A DNA stretch of 64,000 nt. Origin: Actinomyces weissii (GTDB taxonomy: Bacteria > Actinomycetota > Actinomycetes > Actinomycetales > Actinomycetaceae). A model generated the notes under the pieces. It saw nothing but the letters and a program-made list of their open reading frames with translations, ran no database searches and was not told the origin of the DNA. Position numbers and translations under genes: made by a program. The DNA is taken from contig NZ_CP066802.1 in the NCBI RefSeq assembly GCF_016598775.1, positions 1,426,001 to 1,490,000 on the forward strand. The letters are read 5' to 3'. Below are positions 17,901 through 26,177 of this stretch, in pieces (position 1 is the stretch's first letter; every line of letters begins with the position of its first letter).

Positions 17901-18756
17901 TTTCAGCCAACTGCCCCAGAACAGATAAGACAAACTCATCCCGGTCATGAAGACCTTCGTTCCGGCGCACAAAGTGCGACACCACCCACACATTCTCTGG
18001 CGGATTAAGGGCAAAGGTTGCCAGAAGGCCAGTCTTCCCGCTGGCCGCTGGAGCCTGATAGGCCAACCAAGAGCCTTCGTCACCGAGCACGAACTCCTTC
18101 AGATCAGATAGCTCTTTCTCGCGACCTATTAGTTTTCTTGGAGCCAGTCTTTGCAGCCTGTCGCGGCTTTCTTGAGCAACACTGCTAGCACGCTGGCCAT
18201 CCACTGGCCGACTCACCAGTTCTGCCGTCTGCTTCTGCATGGTCTCCAGGTCCTCAACCAGGCGCTTTAGCGCATCGCGGTCACTGAAGTACTCAGCAAT
18301 TTTCTTGGAGCTCAGCTCCAGCAGCAGGTCAAAAGCAGCCTTGGCACCCTCGTCACCAAGTTCACCACGTACCCGGCGGCCACCATGCTCCAAGAGCAGT
18401 TCCCGGGCCGCCTCCCAGGAGAAACCAGCCTGCACTCGCGCGGTCTCCGGCCACTGCTCCACCACCTTCACCACGCCCGCAGCAGCCGCCTGCCAGTCAG
18501 CGTCACTGACATCCCGGTACTCGCTAGAACCCTGGATATACGCCTCAACCTGGCGGCAGAGGTCCTTGGCCAGCTGCTCACCACCTTGAGCCCTGTTCTT
18601 GGGCGATCTGGTTAGGCGCAGAAACCCACTCACCACACCCTCGGCACGCTCAACGCCGTCAGCAGCATCAGAACCGCCTACCGCCCAAGCAACTGTCTTG
18701 AATAGGGTGATCCCCAGAGGGACCAGGATTGTAGTCTCCAACGCTTCTACCCCCAT
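14989..18756 (-). CDS. STAND/NACHT-like ATPase with TPR-type repeats, putative defence sensor
   Basis: A 1255-residue single-gene protein. Residues 1-205 are helical with a hydrophobic start (LVPLGITLFKTVAWAV), a possible effector domain. GREKELSDLKEF (211-222) opens a P-loop ATPase with Walker A APAASGKT (235-242; the usual first Gly is Ala) and Walker B LVLVVDGLDED (324-334), then an ITASRPNP segment. A helical middle follows, and residues about 710-1130 hold some twelve repeats of 33 or 40 residues of the type ARQVEDPRGRAEALKDVAQAL. This plan (effector, STAND ATPase, repeat sensor) is that of bacterial NLR-like antiphage proteins. Codon third positions are clearly more A/T-rich than in neighbours, which suggests transfer. 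The closest family is unknown to me. Confidence 0.72.
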   Translation of the reverse strand: MGVEALETTILVPLGITLFKTVAWAVGGSDAADGVERAEGVVSGFLRLTRSPKNRAQGGEQLAKDLCRQVEAYIQGSSEYRDVSDADWQAAAAGVVKVVEQWPETARVQAGFSWEAARELLLEHGGRRVRGELGDEGAKAAFDLLLELSSKKIAEYFSDRDALKRLVEDLETMQKQTAELVSRPVDGQRASSVAQESRDRLQRLAPRKLIGREKELSDLKEFVLGDEGSWLAYQAPAASGKTGLLATFALNPPENVWVVSHFVRRNEGLHDRDEFVLSVLGQLAEMVQRYYVRHPQGAEQNNVFQEALKEAWKLCEASDPKIRLVLVVDGLDEDAFFEGSESSGRKSILSVFPLRLPAGVKVITASRPNPKAPPDVLCQDFGGRVDVNLTLSEHAAKSVKREEVVEFLESEGGLEVAAFLAASRGVLTVDNLKQLLRCLDLPSRLPVQKMVDRSPGRMLLRQNVGYDGVEVWAYRLGHDFVTRAVLRELKLEEFGEGPEPEEQSFWSRLDEEALQEYREIICKWGEARTEKGWSERTPGYLLSSGYLEVLQRTDGGGWSCLEVLANSSRNDEVVRRHGSAYRVISDIDMLGEGMLREWRASLTAGQLGQFLALIKERARLSGSFIYVPGLVKYMLSDEGSESSRLVIERILTLSNPESMVAALEEYVDSEITAEEVESCLESLGSVYGWVRYSEQLCGRVRRVEIRALLKSGKMLDRACEAARQVEEPHSRAEALKDVAVALVGADRGSKAVELLREAGESARHVRNSLFRTVALKGVAQAMAGAGQLGAALGLAQQVEDPRGRAKALAGVAVALVEDGRRGAALVLARQVEDPRGRAEALKDVAQALVVAGRESEAVERLREAGESARQVEDPRGRAEALKDVAQALVVAGRESEAVELLREAGESAQQVEDPYSRAEALKDVSAVLVESGWVDEAVVLLGEAGESARQVRNSLFRTVALKGVAEVMVGAGQVGAALDFARQVEDPRGRAEALTGVAQAMAGIGQVDEAGKVIDEVLENARQVDDPNDHANALTGMTQPMAGAGQASEVTESAGQVKYPNLREKDLWGVAMSLMDAGQLDLATAVGLARQMEDPGERAQALKEMAQMLAQAGEHDKAAAIVQDVLDPNARGEGLNTVIHELCAKNKGQKAIDLVQGEYEWVRSNSFERDTVSGFYGVLARACSDGARTLAEQSASESEASTLKSLARTGLAHSWMLGASVWDNFAALLHVAPDLAYSLVNERLLNGDKQSEQAC
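16021..16260 (-). repeat. Two near-identical 120-bp tandem repeats in the STAND gene
   Basis: 16021-16140 and 16141-16260 differ at only a few positions, so two 40-residue sensor repeats have almost the same DNA. A second identical block of about 34 bp recurs at about 15870-15904 and 16434-16467. The older repeats of the same array are far more diverged. Confidence 0.85.
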
Positions 18757-18828
18757 CGGTACTTGGCAAGGCCAAGACTAGAGGGAGCCTGTGGACTCAA
18801 CCACCCAAATGGTGCGCCTTACGGCACC

Positions 18829-19701
18829 TCAGTGCTTGGGGTCAGCCGTCTCAGCGCCGTCCGCGCCCGGGTCTGGCTCCGGGGCCTCCTCCTGGGGCGG
18901 CTCGGGGACCTCCACCTCGGGGGCGGGGCGCCCACCGGGGGCCTCCACCACGGGGGCGGCGGGGCGGCGGCTGCGCTGCTCGGCGAGCATCTGCTCGGTG
19001 ACCTCCGCCGCGGTCTTGTGCTCGGCGTCCATGGCCTTCTTCACGTCCGCGGCGTACAGGTCCACGTACTCCTGCCCGGACAGCGACATGAGCGCGTACA
19101 TGATCTCGTCAGTGATGGAGCGCAGCACGAAACGGTCATTCTCCAGCCCCTGGTAGCGGGAGAAGTCCAGGGGCTTGCCCACCACGATCCCCACCCGGTG
19201 CCGGGTGGAGGGCAGCACCTGGCCGATCGGCTGGGCCAGGTTGGAGCCGATCATGGCCACCGGCACCACCGGGGCCCCCGTGGCCAGGGCGATACGCGCC
19301 ACCCCGGTCTTGCCGCGGTACAGGCGCCCGTCAGGGCTACGGGTGCCCTCCGGGTAGATGCCGAACAGCTCCCCGGAGCGCAGCCGGTCGATCCCCGCCT
19401 GGATAGCCGCCATGGAGGCCTTCCCGCCCGCACGGTCCACCGGGATGGTGCCCACCGCCGTCATGAAGCGCTTCACGGCCCAGCCCTTGACGCCCTTGCC
19501 GGTGAAGTAGTCCGACTTGCCGATGAAGGCGACCTCCCGGTCGATCAGCAGCGGCAGGAAGAAGGAGTCGATAACCGCCAGGTGGTTGGAGGCCAGGATC
19601 GCGGCCCCCGTGGCCGGGATGTTCTCCGCACCACGGATCCACGGCTGGTACAGCAGCTCAATGCCTGGACCTGCCACAACCTTCATCGCTCGGTATGCCA
19701 C
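18829..19701 (-). CDS. plsC: 1-acyl-sn-glycerol-3-phosphate acyltransferase
   Basis: Converts lysophosphatidic acid to phosphatidic acid at the inner membrane face. The acyltransferase box NHLAVIDSFFLP (HxxxxD form) and the glycerophosphate-binding YPEGTRSPDG are intact, followed by GVARIALATGAPVVPVAM. The 290-residue protein is longer than the roughly 240 of the family because of a Pro/Glu-rich tail of about 55 residues after ALMSLSGQEYVDLYAADV. Start is GTG 19701, five bases after AGGAG; an internal ATG (MKVVAG) is less well placed. It is divergent from the DEDD nuclease gene. Confidence 0.88.
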   Translation of the reverse strand: MAYRAMKVVAGPGIELLYQPWIRGAENIPATGAAILASNHLAVIDSFFLPLLIDREVAFIGKSDYFTGKGVKGWAVKRFMTAVGTIPVDRAGGKASMAAIQAGIDRLRSGELFGIYPEGTRSPDGRLYRGKTGVARIALATGAPVVPVAMIGSNLAQPIGQVLPSTRHRVGIVVGKPLDFSRYQGLENDRFVLRSITDEIMYALMSLSGQEYVDLYAADVKKAMDAEHKTAAEVTEQMLAEQRSRRPAAPVVEAPGGRPAPEVEVPEPPQEEAPEPDPGADGAETADPKH

Positions 19702-19753
19702 GGGAACTCCTGCTAGGGACGGTGCCTGGCCATCTCAGGCACGCCGACCAGTC

Positions 19754-19759
19754 TAGCCT
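19754..19759 (+). promoter_or_regulatory. -10 box of a leaderless nuclease transcript
   Basis: TAGCCT ends 6 nt before GTG at 19766, with no ribosome-binding sequence between. Confidence 0.55.
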
Positions 19760-19765
19760 TCTACC

Positions 19766-21436
19766 GTGCCCTTTCAGCCGTCCTTCGCCGACATGGGCAC
19801 CCCTCTGTCCGAGGTCACCTTCGTGGTCGTGGACCTGGAGACCACCGGCGGCTCCCCGGGTGCCCACGCGATCACCGAGATCGGGGCGGTGCGGGTGCGC
19901 GGCGGGCAGGTGCTCGGCGAGCTGGGCACGCTCGTGAACCCCGGCGTGGCCGTGCCCGCGCAGATCACCCTGCTCACCGGCATCACCAACGCCATGGTCG
20001 CCACCGCGCCCCCGGTCCGGGCCGCCCTGGTCACCTTCCTGGAGTGGGCGCGCCTGCACGAGGAGGCCACGGCCCTGGTGGCCCACAACGCCCGCTTCGA
20101 CGTCGGCCACCTGCGTGGGGCCGCCCAGGCCCTGGGGCTGGAGTGGCCCGCACCCACGGTGGTGGACACCCTGGCGCTGGCCCGCCGGGCCTGGGACCGC
20201 AGCCAGGTGCCCAACCACCGCCTCGGCACCCTGGCCGCCCACGTCGGCGCCAGCACCTCCCCCACCCACCGGGCCCTGGACGATGCCCGCGCCACCGTGG
20301 ACGTGCTGCACGCCTCCCTGGAGGTGCTGGCCGGGCTGGGGCTGACCCACGTGGAGGACCTGGCGACCGCCCAGGACCGGGTCCCCGCCCAGCTGCGCGC
20401 CAAGACCCGGCTGGCTGACGGCCTGCCCAGCACCCCGGGCGTCTACCAGTTCCTCTCCCCCGACGGCCAGGTCCTGTACGTGGGCAGCGCCACGGACCTA
20501 CGACGGCGGGTGCGCTCCTACTTCAACGCCGCTGAGACCCGCCCCCACGTGCGCCGGATGCTCCGGGTGGCCCAGCAGGTGCGGGTGGTGGAGTGCCCCA
20601 CCCTGATCGAGGCGCGGGTGCGCGAGCTGCGGCAGATAGACGAGCTGGACCCACCCGCCAACCGCCGCTCCCGCTCCCCCCGGCGCCGCCCCTGGCTAGC
20701 CCTGGCCCCCGGACCGCGCCCCCGCCTAAGGCTGACCACCGTGCCGGACACGGACCGGCTCGGGGAGGTGGTGGGCCCCTTCTCCTCCCGCTCCCGGGGT
20801 GCCGCCGCCCTGCGGGCCGCCGAGTCCGTGCTGCGCCTGGAGCCCTGGGACGGCAGCAGCACCTCCCTGCCACCACCCGGCCAGCAGGCAGCAGGCCCCC
20901 CGCTGGGCGCGGCCGAGTCCCTGGAGCAGGCCCGCCGGGCACTGGCTGACGAGCCGGACCTGGTGGCCGCGCCCCTGCTGGAGCGGATCCGTGCCCTGGC
21001 GGCCGCGCAACGCTACGAGGAGGCTGGCACCTGGACCGACCGGCTGCGCGCCTTCCTGCGGGCCGCGGAACGGGCGCAGCGGGCCCGCCCCCTGCTGGCC
21101 TGCCCGCACCTGGTCGCGGCACGCCGTCTGGAGGCCGGCGGCTGGGAGATCGTCTGCGTGCGCTGGGGGCGGCTGGCCGGTTCCGCCACCTCCCCACCGG
21201 GAGCCGACCCGCGCCCCGTGGTGGCAGCCCTGTGCTCCGCCGCCCAGGTAGTGGCCCGCCCGGAGCGGATCGGCGCGCAGACCAGCGTGGAGGAGACGCT
21301 GCTGCTGGCGGACTGGGTGCTCAGCGAGGGCACGCGCCTGGTAGAGCTGGAAGGGCCGGAAGGTGACGGCTCCGTGCTCTCCAGCCCCGTCGCCGGTGCC
21401 GCCCGCCACCAGGAGGTGCTGCACTCAGACCGTTGA
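19766..21436 (+). CDS. DEDD exonuclease fused to GIY-YIG (UvrC-like) nuclease
   Basis: A 556-residue fusion. Residues 15-185 are a DnaQ-type 3'-5' exonuclease: Exo I VVVDLETTG, Exo II AHNARFDVGHL, Exo III HRALDDARAT. Residues 215-300 are a GIY-YIG endonuclease as in UvrC/Cho: LPSTPGVYQFLSPDGQVLYVG then ATDLRRRVRSYF. The remainder is a helical UvrC-like region including a UVR-type segment (RIRALAAAQRYEEAGTWTDRL). It probably acts in DNA repair, cutting and then trimming a strand. The family is known in actinobacteria, where it is separate from the true UvrC. Confidence 0.87.
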   Translation: MPFQPSFADMGTPLSEVTFVVVDLETTGGSPGAHAITEIGAVRVRGGQVLGELGTLVNPGVAVPAQITLLTGITNAMVATAPPVRAALVTFLEWARLHEEATALVAHNARFDVGHLRGAAQALGLEWPAPTVVDTLALARRAWDRSQVPNHRLGTLAAHVGASTSPTHRALDDARATVDVLHASLEVLAGLGLTHVEDLATAQDRVPAQLRAKTRLADGLPSTPGVYQFLSPDGQVLYVGSATDLRRRVRSYFNAAETRPHVRRMLRVAQQVRVVECPTLIEARVRELRQIDELDPPANRRSRSPRRRPWLALAPGPRPRLRLTTVPDTDRLGEVVGPFSSRSRGAAALRAAESVLRLEPWDGSSTSLPPPGQQAAGPPLGAAESLEQARRALADEPDLVAAPLLERIRALAAAQRYEEAGTWTDRLRAFLRAAERAQRARPLLACPHLVAARRLEAGGWEIVCVRWGRLAGSATSPPGADPRPVVAALCSAAQVVARPERIGAQTSVEETLLLADWVLSEGTRLVELEGPEGDGSVLSSPVAGAARHQEVLHSDR

Positions 21437-21469
21437 GCAGCCGCCCCTACGGCGTCGGGAGCCTCCCCC

Positions 21470-21892
21470 TCAGGCGTTGCGGCGGCGCAGGACGCCAGCG
21501 ACGGCCTCCTGCAGGCTCATGGGGTCCAGGGGACGGGGCACGACGGCGTCGGCGCGCGCCCAGGTGGCCAGCCAGCCGTCCTGCGGGCGGGCGGTCAGCA
21601 GCACCACCGGGGGACGCTGGTCCAGGGAGGTGAGCAGCTCGTGCGCCAGGCCCATGCCGCCCAGCTTCTTGGCCTCCGCGTCCAGCACCAGGGCGGCAAA
21701 AGGCTCCTTACCGGCCTGGGCACGGTCCGCGATAGCCAGACGCACCCCCTCCGCGGTGGCGCACTGGGTCCAGGACACCAGCGGCAGGCCCTTGGCGGGG
21801 CGGCGCCCGACACCGTTAATCACCTGCTCACGCACATTCGAGTCGTCAGCGAAGACGAGCAGCTCAAGGCTCTCGGCGGCCTGGTCGGTCAT
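21470..21892 (-). CDS. Response-regulator receiver-like protein, stand-alone
   Basis: A 140-residue protein with the alpha/beta pattern of a receiver domain: [15 protein letters not shown] at the start (acidic pair), [22 protein letters not shown] carrying the likely phospho-acceptor Asp, [17 protein letters not shown] and a final [18 protein letters not shown] where Lys of the usual KP motif is Arg. It has no output domain. Start is ATG 21892 with GAGGAACC just upstream. No kinase gene adjoins, so it may be a degenerate signalling protein. Confidence 0.65.
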   Translation of the reverse strand: MTDQAAESLELLVFADDSNVREQVINGVGRRPAKGLPLVSWTQCATAEGVRLAIADRAQAGKEPFAALVLDAEAKKLGGMGLAHELLTSLDQRPPVVLLTARPQDGWLATWARADAVVPRPLDPMSLQEAVAGVLRRRNA

Positions 21893-22035
21893 GGTTCCTC
21901 CGTGCGGCGTGGGGCGGCGTCCAGGCACAGTGTAGCGGGACAGGTTCACGCTCTAAGCGGAGCCACCTCCTAGGCATAAGGTCCCAGCGGGGCGACTATC
22001 CTGGTCTGGTTGCACACCCGTCCAGAAAGGCAGAC

Positions 22036-22659
22036 ATGAGCACCTACACGCTCCCCGAGCTCCCCTACGACTACGCCGCCCTGGAGCCGCACGTCTCCGG
22101 GCGCATCATGGAGCTCCACCACGACAAGCACCACGCCGCCTACGTCGCCGGGGCCAACGCCGCCCTGGAGGCCCTGGCCCAGGCCCGGGAGGCGGGCGAC
22201 CTGGGGGCCGTCAACCTGTGGGAGAAGAACCTGGCCTTCAACCTCGGTGGCCACACCAACCACTCCGTGTTCTGGAAGAACCTCAGCCCTAACGGCGGCG
22301 GCGAGCCGGAGGGCGAGCTGGCTGAGGCCATCAAGGACTCCTTCGGCTCCTTCGACCGCTTCAAGGCCCACTTCACCGCCGCCGCCATGGGCATCCAGGG
22401 CTCCGGCTGGGCGGTGCTCGCCTACGACTCCCTGTCCGGCAGGCTCGTGGTCTTCCAGCTCTTCGACCAGCAGGGCAACGTGCCGGTGGGCACCATCCCC
22501 CTGTTCATGGTGGACATGTGGGAGCACGCCTTCTACCTGGACTACCTGAACGTCAAGGCCGACTACGTCAAGGCGATCTGGAACATCGCCAACTGGGCCG
22601 ACGTCTCGCAGCGGCTGGCCGACGCCGTCGCCCGCACCCAGGGCCTGATCCTGCGCTGA
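22036..22659 (+). CDS. sodA: Superoxide dismutase (Mn/Fe family)
   Basis: Dismutates superoxide in the cytoplasm. The 207-residue protein has all four metal ligands: the first His of MELHHDKHH (residue 28), the second His of [10 protein letters not shown], and Asp plus His in [13 protein letters not shown]. Length and motifs fit the homodimeric or tetrameric Mn/Fe enzymes; the metal preference is not settled by what can be read. Start is ATG with AGAAAGG upstream. The gene is monocistronic and ends at a strong terminator. Confidence 0.95.
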   Translation: MSTYTLPELPYDYAALEPHVSGRIMELHHDKHHAAYVAGANAALEALAQAREAGDLGAVNLWEKNLAFNLGGHTNHSVFWKNLSPNGGGEPEGELAEAIKDSFGSFDRFKAHFTAAAMGIQGSGWAVLAYDSLSGRLVVFQLFDQQGNVPVGTIPLFMVDMWEHAFYLDYLNVKADYVKAIWNIANWADVSQRLADAVARTQGLILR

Positions 22660-22692
22660 GACGCTGAGGCACGCTGGCAGCAGCCAGCAGAA

Positions 22693-22732
22693 AAGGGGTG
22701 GTCCCGGAAACCGTGTTCCGGGACCACCCCTT
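22693..22732. terminator. Strong bidirectional terminator after sodA
   Basis: Perfect 17-bp stem with a 6-nt loop (ACCGTG); outer bases CCAGC...GGCTGG extend it. AAAA on the left flank and TT on the right serve as short tracts. It lies between the converging sodA and FKBP genes. Confidence 0.85.
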
Positions 22733-22757
22733 CTGGCTGGTGTCTAGGTGCGAGCGC

Positions 22758-23705
22758 TCAGTCCAGGCGCTCCAGGTCGATCACCTGCGCCAGCGCCGGG
22801 GTCTCAGACTCCGCGTCACCAGGGATGAGTACCAGTACCCGGGAGCCGACGGGCAGACCGATGATGCCCTTGAGCGCCGGGTCCGAGCCCGCAGAGATCC
22901 GCATGGGCTGCTTCTCTTCCCAGGTGGAGAAGGTTTCCAGGTTGTCCCAGCTGCTCCCCGCCGTCTGGATGAGCACGACCGAGTTCTCGGTGATGGCCTC
23001 CCCGTTGCCCCGGGCCAGCACGATGAACTCGTTCTCCGTGGGCGCCACGGCGCCGTCGTTCACGGAGACGGTGGCCGGGGCACCCAGCTCACCGGAGACC
23101 GTCAGACCACGGTCAGCGACCTGCTGGTCACCCTCCGGCACCGCGTCCTTGGTGCCAGCGTTGACCTCCTCAAGGCTCTCAGTGCCCTCGATCTCGACCA
23201 CGAACACCAGGGTGCCGGTGGGCTTGCCACTGGACCTGTCCGTACCGTAGGCGTACTGCGCCGGGATGGACAGCAGCAGGCGGTCCCCCACGTGCTTGCC
23301 GGGCAGGGCACAGCGCCAGCCGGTGATAACCCCGTCCACCGAGAACGAAGGAGGCGCCCCCTTGCTGAAAGAGGACTCAAAAGCAGTGCTGGAGTCCCAC
23401 TGCCAGCCGCTGTAGTTGACCGTCACCTGCGCGCCCGCCGCCACCTCAGCGCCGTCACCCTCCTGGAGGATCTTGACCGTGAGGTTCTCGGGGGCCTTCT
23501 TGCCGCTCCACTCAACGGTCGGCTCAGCGCCACGCACATCGCTGATCGTGGGCAGCGCCGGAGCGTCGCTGTCAATGGTCAAGGTTGAGCAGTCCACGTT
23601 GGTGGCCACCTCCACCACTGGCTCCTCCTTGGTGCCGGAGCAGCCAGCCAGGCACAGGGAGGTGGCCAGGGCCAGGGTGGTCAGGACGATCGGTTTGCGA
23701 GGCAA
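22758..23705 (-). CDS. FKBP-type peptidyl-prolyl isomerase lipoprotein
   Basis: A 315-residue secreted lipoprotein. The signal peptide ends in the lipobox LAGC at residue 22. Residues 75-175 are an FKBP domain: GAQVTVNYSGWQWDSSTAFESSF, GVITGWRCALPGKHVGDRLLLSIP, YGTDRSSGKPTGTLVFVVEI. The second half (about 215-315) keeps a diverged repeat of the same fold, visible as GLPVGSRVLVLIP. It probably helps folding of exported proteins at the membrane surface. Start is TTG 23705, supported by GGAGGAG at the right distance. Confidence 0.88.
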   Translation of the reverse strand: MPRKPIVLTTLALATSLCLAGCSGTKEEPVVEVATNVDCSTLTIDSDAPALPTISDVRGAEPTVEWSGKKAPENLTVKILQEGDGAEVAAGAQVTVNYSGWQWDSSTAFESSFSKGAPPSFSVDGVITGWRCALPGKHVGDRLLLSIPAQYAYGTDRSSGKPTGTLVFVVEIEGTESLEEVNAGTKDAVPEGDQQVADRGLTVSGELGAPATVSVNDGAVAPTENEFIVLARGNGEAITENSVVLIQTAGSSWDNLETFSTWEEKQPMRISAGSDPALKGIIGLPVGSRVLVLIPGDAESETPALAQVIDLERLD

Positions 23706-23785
23706 GGGTGCTCCTCCGGGGTTGTGTCGGGCGGGTTGGTCCAGGCTGCCGCAGTGGCCGCTTGGCCATGAGAGGTATAGGGAGG

Positions 23786-24175
23786 TCAGTGGAAGGACTC
23801 GCCGCAGGCGCAGGAGCCCTTGGCGTTGGGGTTGTCGATGGTGAAGCCCTGCTTCTCGATGCTGTCCGCGAAGTCGATAGTGGCGCCAGACAGGTAGGGC
23901 ACGCTCATGCGGTCCACGACCACCTCCACGCTCTCCATGTGCTCACTGCCGCTGGGGAAGGAGCGCAGGGCGTCACCGTCCAGCAGCCGCTCGTCGAAGT
24001 AGAGCTGGTAGACCAGGCCGGAGCAGCCGCCCGGCTGGACGGCCACGCGCAGACGCAGGTCGTCCCGTCCCTCCTGGGCCAGCAGGCTGGCTACCTTGGC
24101 GGCAGCCACCTCGGTGAGCATGACCTCGTGGGTGGGGGTCTCGGTGGTCGTTGCCGCCTCGTTGGGCTCTGCCAT
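23786..24175 (-). CDS. erpA: ErpA/IscA-type iron-sulfur cluster carrier
   Basis: A 129-residue A-type carrier that passes Fe-S clusters to apo-enzymes. The three conserved Cys are present: one in QPGGCSGLVYQ and two in KGSCACGESF near the end. The start is ATG 24175 after a strong AGGAGG. The upstream frame to 24226 has no site of its own. The gene lies 80 bp upstream of the FKBP gene on the same strand and may share its transcript. In actinobacteria a single ErpA-like protein commonly serves the SUF pathway. Confidence 0.9.
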   Translation of the reverse strand: MAEPNEAATTTETPTHEVMLTEVAAAKVASLLAQEGRDDLRLRVAVQPGGCSGLVYQLYFDERLLDGDALRSFPSGSEHMESVEVVVDRMSVPYLSGATIDFADSIEKQGFTIDNPNAKGSCACGESFH

Positions 24176-24331
24176 TCTGCCTGCCTCCTGCTGGTACGCC
24201 CGTCTGGGCTCGCGTGGGACGTGCACGGTGCGTGTGCGCGCCAGGTTTACCTACCGCCACCCTACTTCCATGCCCTGTATGGATGCCACGCGACTTGCTA
24301 GGTGACCCCCCTCACCCACGTGCCTGGGGCC

Positions 24332-25999
24332 TCAGGCCAGGGTCACCAGCTCCATGTAGGAGTCGTTCCACAGGTCCTCGTCGCCGTCGGGCAGCAGCAG
24401 CACCCGCTCCGGGTTGAGGGCGGCAACCGCCCCCTCGTCGTGGGTCACCAGCACCACCGCGCCCGCGAAGGTGCTCAGGGCCCGCAGGATCTCCTCCCGG
24501 CTGGCCGGGTCCAGGTTGTTGGTGGGCTCGTCCAGAAGCAGCACGTTGGCGGAGGACACCACCAGCAGGGCCAGGGCCAGGCGGGTCTTCTCCCCGCCGG
24601 AGAGCACCCGGGCGGGCTTGTCCGCGTCCGCCCCGGAGAAGAGGAAGGAGCCCAGCACGGAGCGGACCTGGGTGTCGTCCATCTGGGGCGCGGCACGGCG
24701 CAGGTTCTCCACCACCGTGCGCGAGCTGTCAATGGTCTCGTGCTCCTGGGCGTAGTAGCCGATCTTCAGGCCGTGCCCGGGCACCACCTCACCGGAGTCA
24801 GGCTGCTCCACCCCGCCCAGGAGCCGCAGCAGGGTGGTCTTGCCGGCACCGTTGAGCCCCAGCACCACCACGCGGCTGCCCCGGTCGATGGCCAGGTCCA
24901 CCCCGGCGAACACCTCCAGGGAGCCGTAGGCCTTGGACAGCCCCCGGGCCCGCAGCGGAGTCTTGCCGCAGGGGGCGGGGTCGGGAAAGCGCAGGTGGGC
25001 CACCCTGTCCGCCTGCTGCTCAGCCTCCAGCCCCTCCAGCAGCCGCTCGGCCCGCTTGAGCATCTGCTGGGCGGCCACGGCCTTGGTGGCCTTGGCCCGC
25101 ATCTTCTCGCCCTGGGCGCGCAGGGCGGCAGCCTTCTTCTCCGCGTTGGTGCGCTCGCGCCGACGCCGGTGCTCGTCGTCGGCCCGCTGCTTGAGGTAGG
25201 CGTCCCAGCCCAGGTGGTAGACGTCCAGCACCCCCCGGTTGGCGTCCAGGTGCATCACCTGGTTCACGGTGTCCCGCAGCAGCTCCACGTCGTGGCTGAT
25301 GATGATGAAGCCCCCGGAGTAGCTGCGCAGGTGGTCTCGCAGCCAGACCACGGAGTCGTGGTCCAGGTGGTTCGTGGGCTCGTCCAGCAGCAGCGTGTCC
25401 GGCTGCTGGAAGAGCACCCGGGCCAGCTCCACGCGGCGGCGCTGCCCGCCGGAGAGGGTGCCGATGGGCTGGTTGAGGACCCGGTCCGGCAGGCCCAGGG
25501 CCGCGCTGATGCGGGAGGCCTCCGAGGCGGCCGCGTAGCCACCCGCCATGGTGAACTCGTGGTCCAGGCGGGTGTAGCGGTCCAGGGCCTTGGCCATGGC
25601 GTCGCCCTGCGTGGTGGCGATCCGCTCCTCCGCCTTGCGGATGCGTGCCAGCAGGGCGTCGATGCCGCGGGCGGACAGGATCCGGTCCCGGGCCAGCTCG
25701 CTGAGGTCACCGACCTTGGTGTCCTGGGGCAGGTAGCCCACCGAGCCGTTGCAGCTGATGGTGCCCTCGTGCTCCACCGCCTCCAGTCCGTGGCGCTCGT
25801 CGGCGTCCGCCACGGACTGGCTGGTGCCCTGGGCGACGGCGGAGGCGGCCAGCAGCTTGGTCATGGTGGTCTTGCCCGCGCCGTTGCGCCCCACCAGGCC
25901 GATGCGCATGCCCTTGTCCACCCGGAAGCTGGCGGAGGCTACGAGCTGGCGGGCGCCGATGCGCATGGTCAGGTCCTGGACGTTGATCACGGTGGCCAT
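24332..25999 (-). CDS. ABC-F family ATPase
   Basis: A 555-residue cytoplasmic protein with two ATP-binding cassettes and no membrane part. Walker A motifs are GRNGAGKTTMTKLL and GLNGAGKTTLLRLL; signatures are LSGGQRRRVELARVL and LSGGEKTRLALALL; Walker B motifs end LLLDEPTNHLD and LLLDEPTNNLD. The charged linker after the first cassette (RADDEHRRRRERTNAEKKAAALRAQ) is the P-site-interacting motif region that acts on the ribosome. Members include translation factors such as EttA and antibiotic-protection proteins; which type this is cannot be read here. Confidence 0.9.
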   Translation of the reverse strand: MATVINVQDLTMRIGARQLVASASFRVDKGMRIGLVGRNGAGKTTMTKLLAASAVAQGTSQSVADADERHGLEAVEHEGTISCNGSVGYLPQDTKVGDLSELARDRILSARGIDALLARIRKAEERIATTQGDAMAKALDRYTRLDHEFTMAGGYAAASEASRISAALGLPDRVLNQPIGTLSGGQRRRVELARVLFQQPDTLLLDEPTNHLDHDSVVWLRDHLRSYSGGFIIISHDVELLRDTVNQVMHLDANRGVLDVYHLGWDAYLKQRADDEHRRRRERTNAEKKAAALRAQGEKMRAKATKAVAAQQMLKRAERLLEGLEAEQQADRVAHLRFPDPAPCGKTPLRARGLSKAYGSLEVFAGVDLAIDRGSRVVVLGLNGAGKTTLLRLLGGVEQPDSGEVVPGHGLKIGYYAQEHETIDSSRTVVENLRRAAPQMDDTQVRSVLGSFLFSGADADKPARVLSGGEKTRLALALLVVSSANVLLLDEPTNNLDPASREEILRALSTFAGAVVLVTHDEGAVAALNPERVLLLPDGDEDLWNDSYMELVTLA

Positions 26000-26177
26000 G
26001 CTACGGGCTGACCCTGGGCAGGCCGGACCGGCTAGGCCCCTGCCCTGGCCCGTCTAGGTCACAGGATCCGCACGCCGACGCCGGTTCCGGTAACCGCCCC
26101 CACCCCGGCCCGTCCAGGTCACAGCCCGTCCGGGCGCAGAGCCGCCAGGACCCGAGCCCGTTCCGCCAGCCCCTGCC

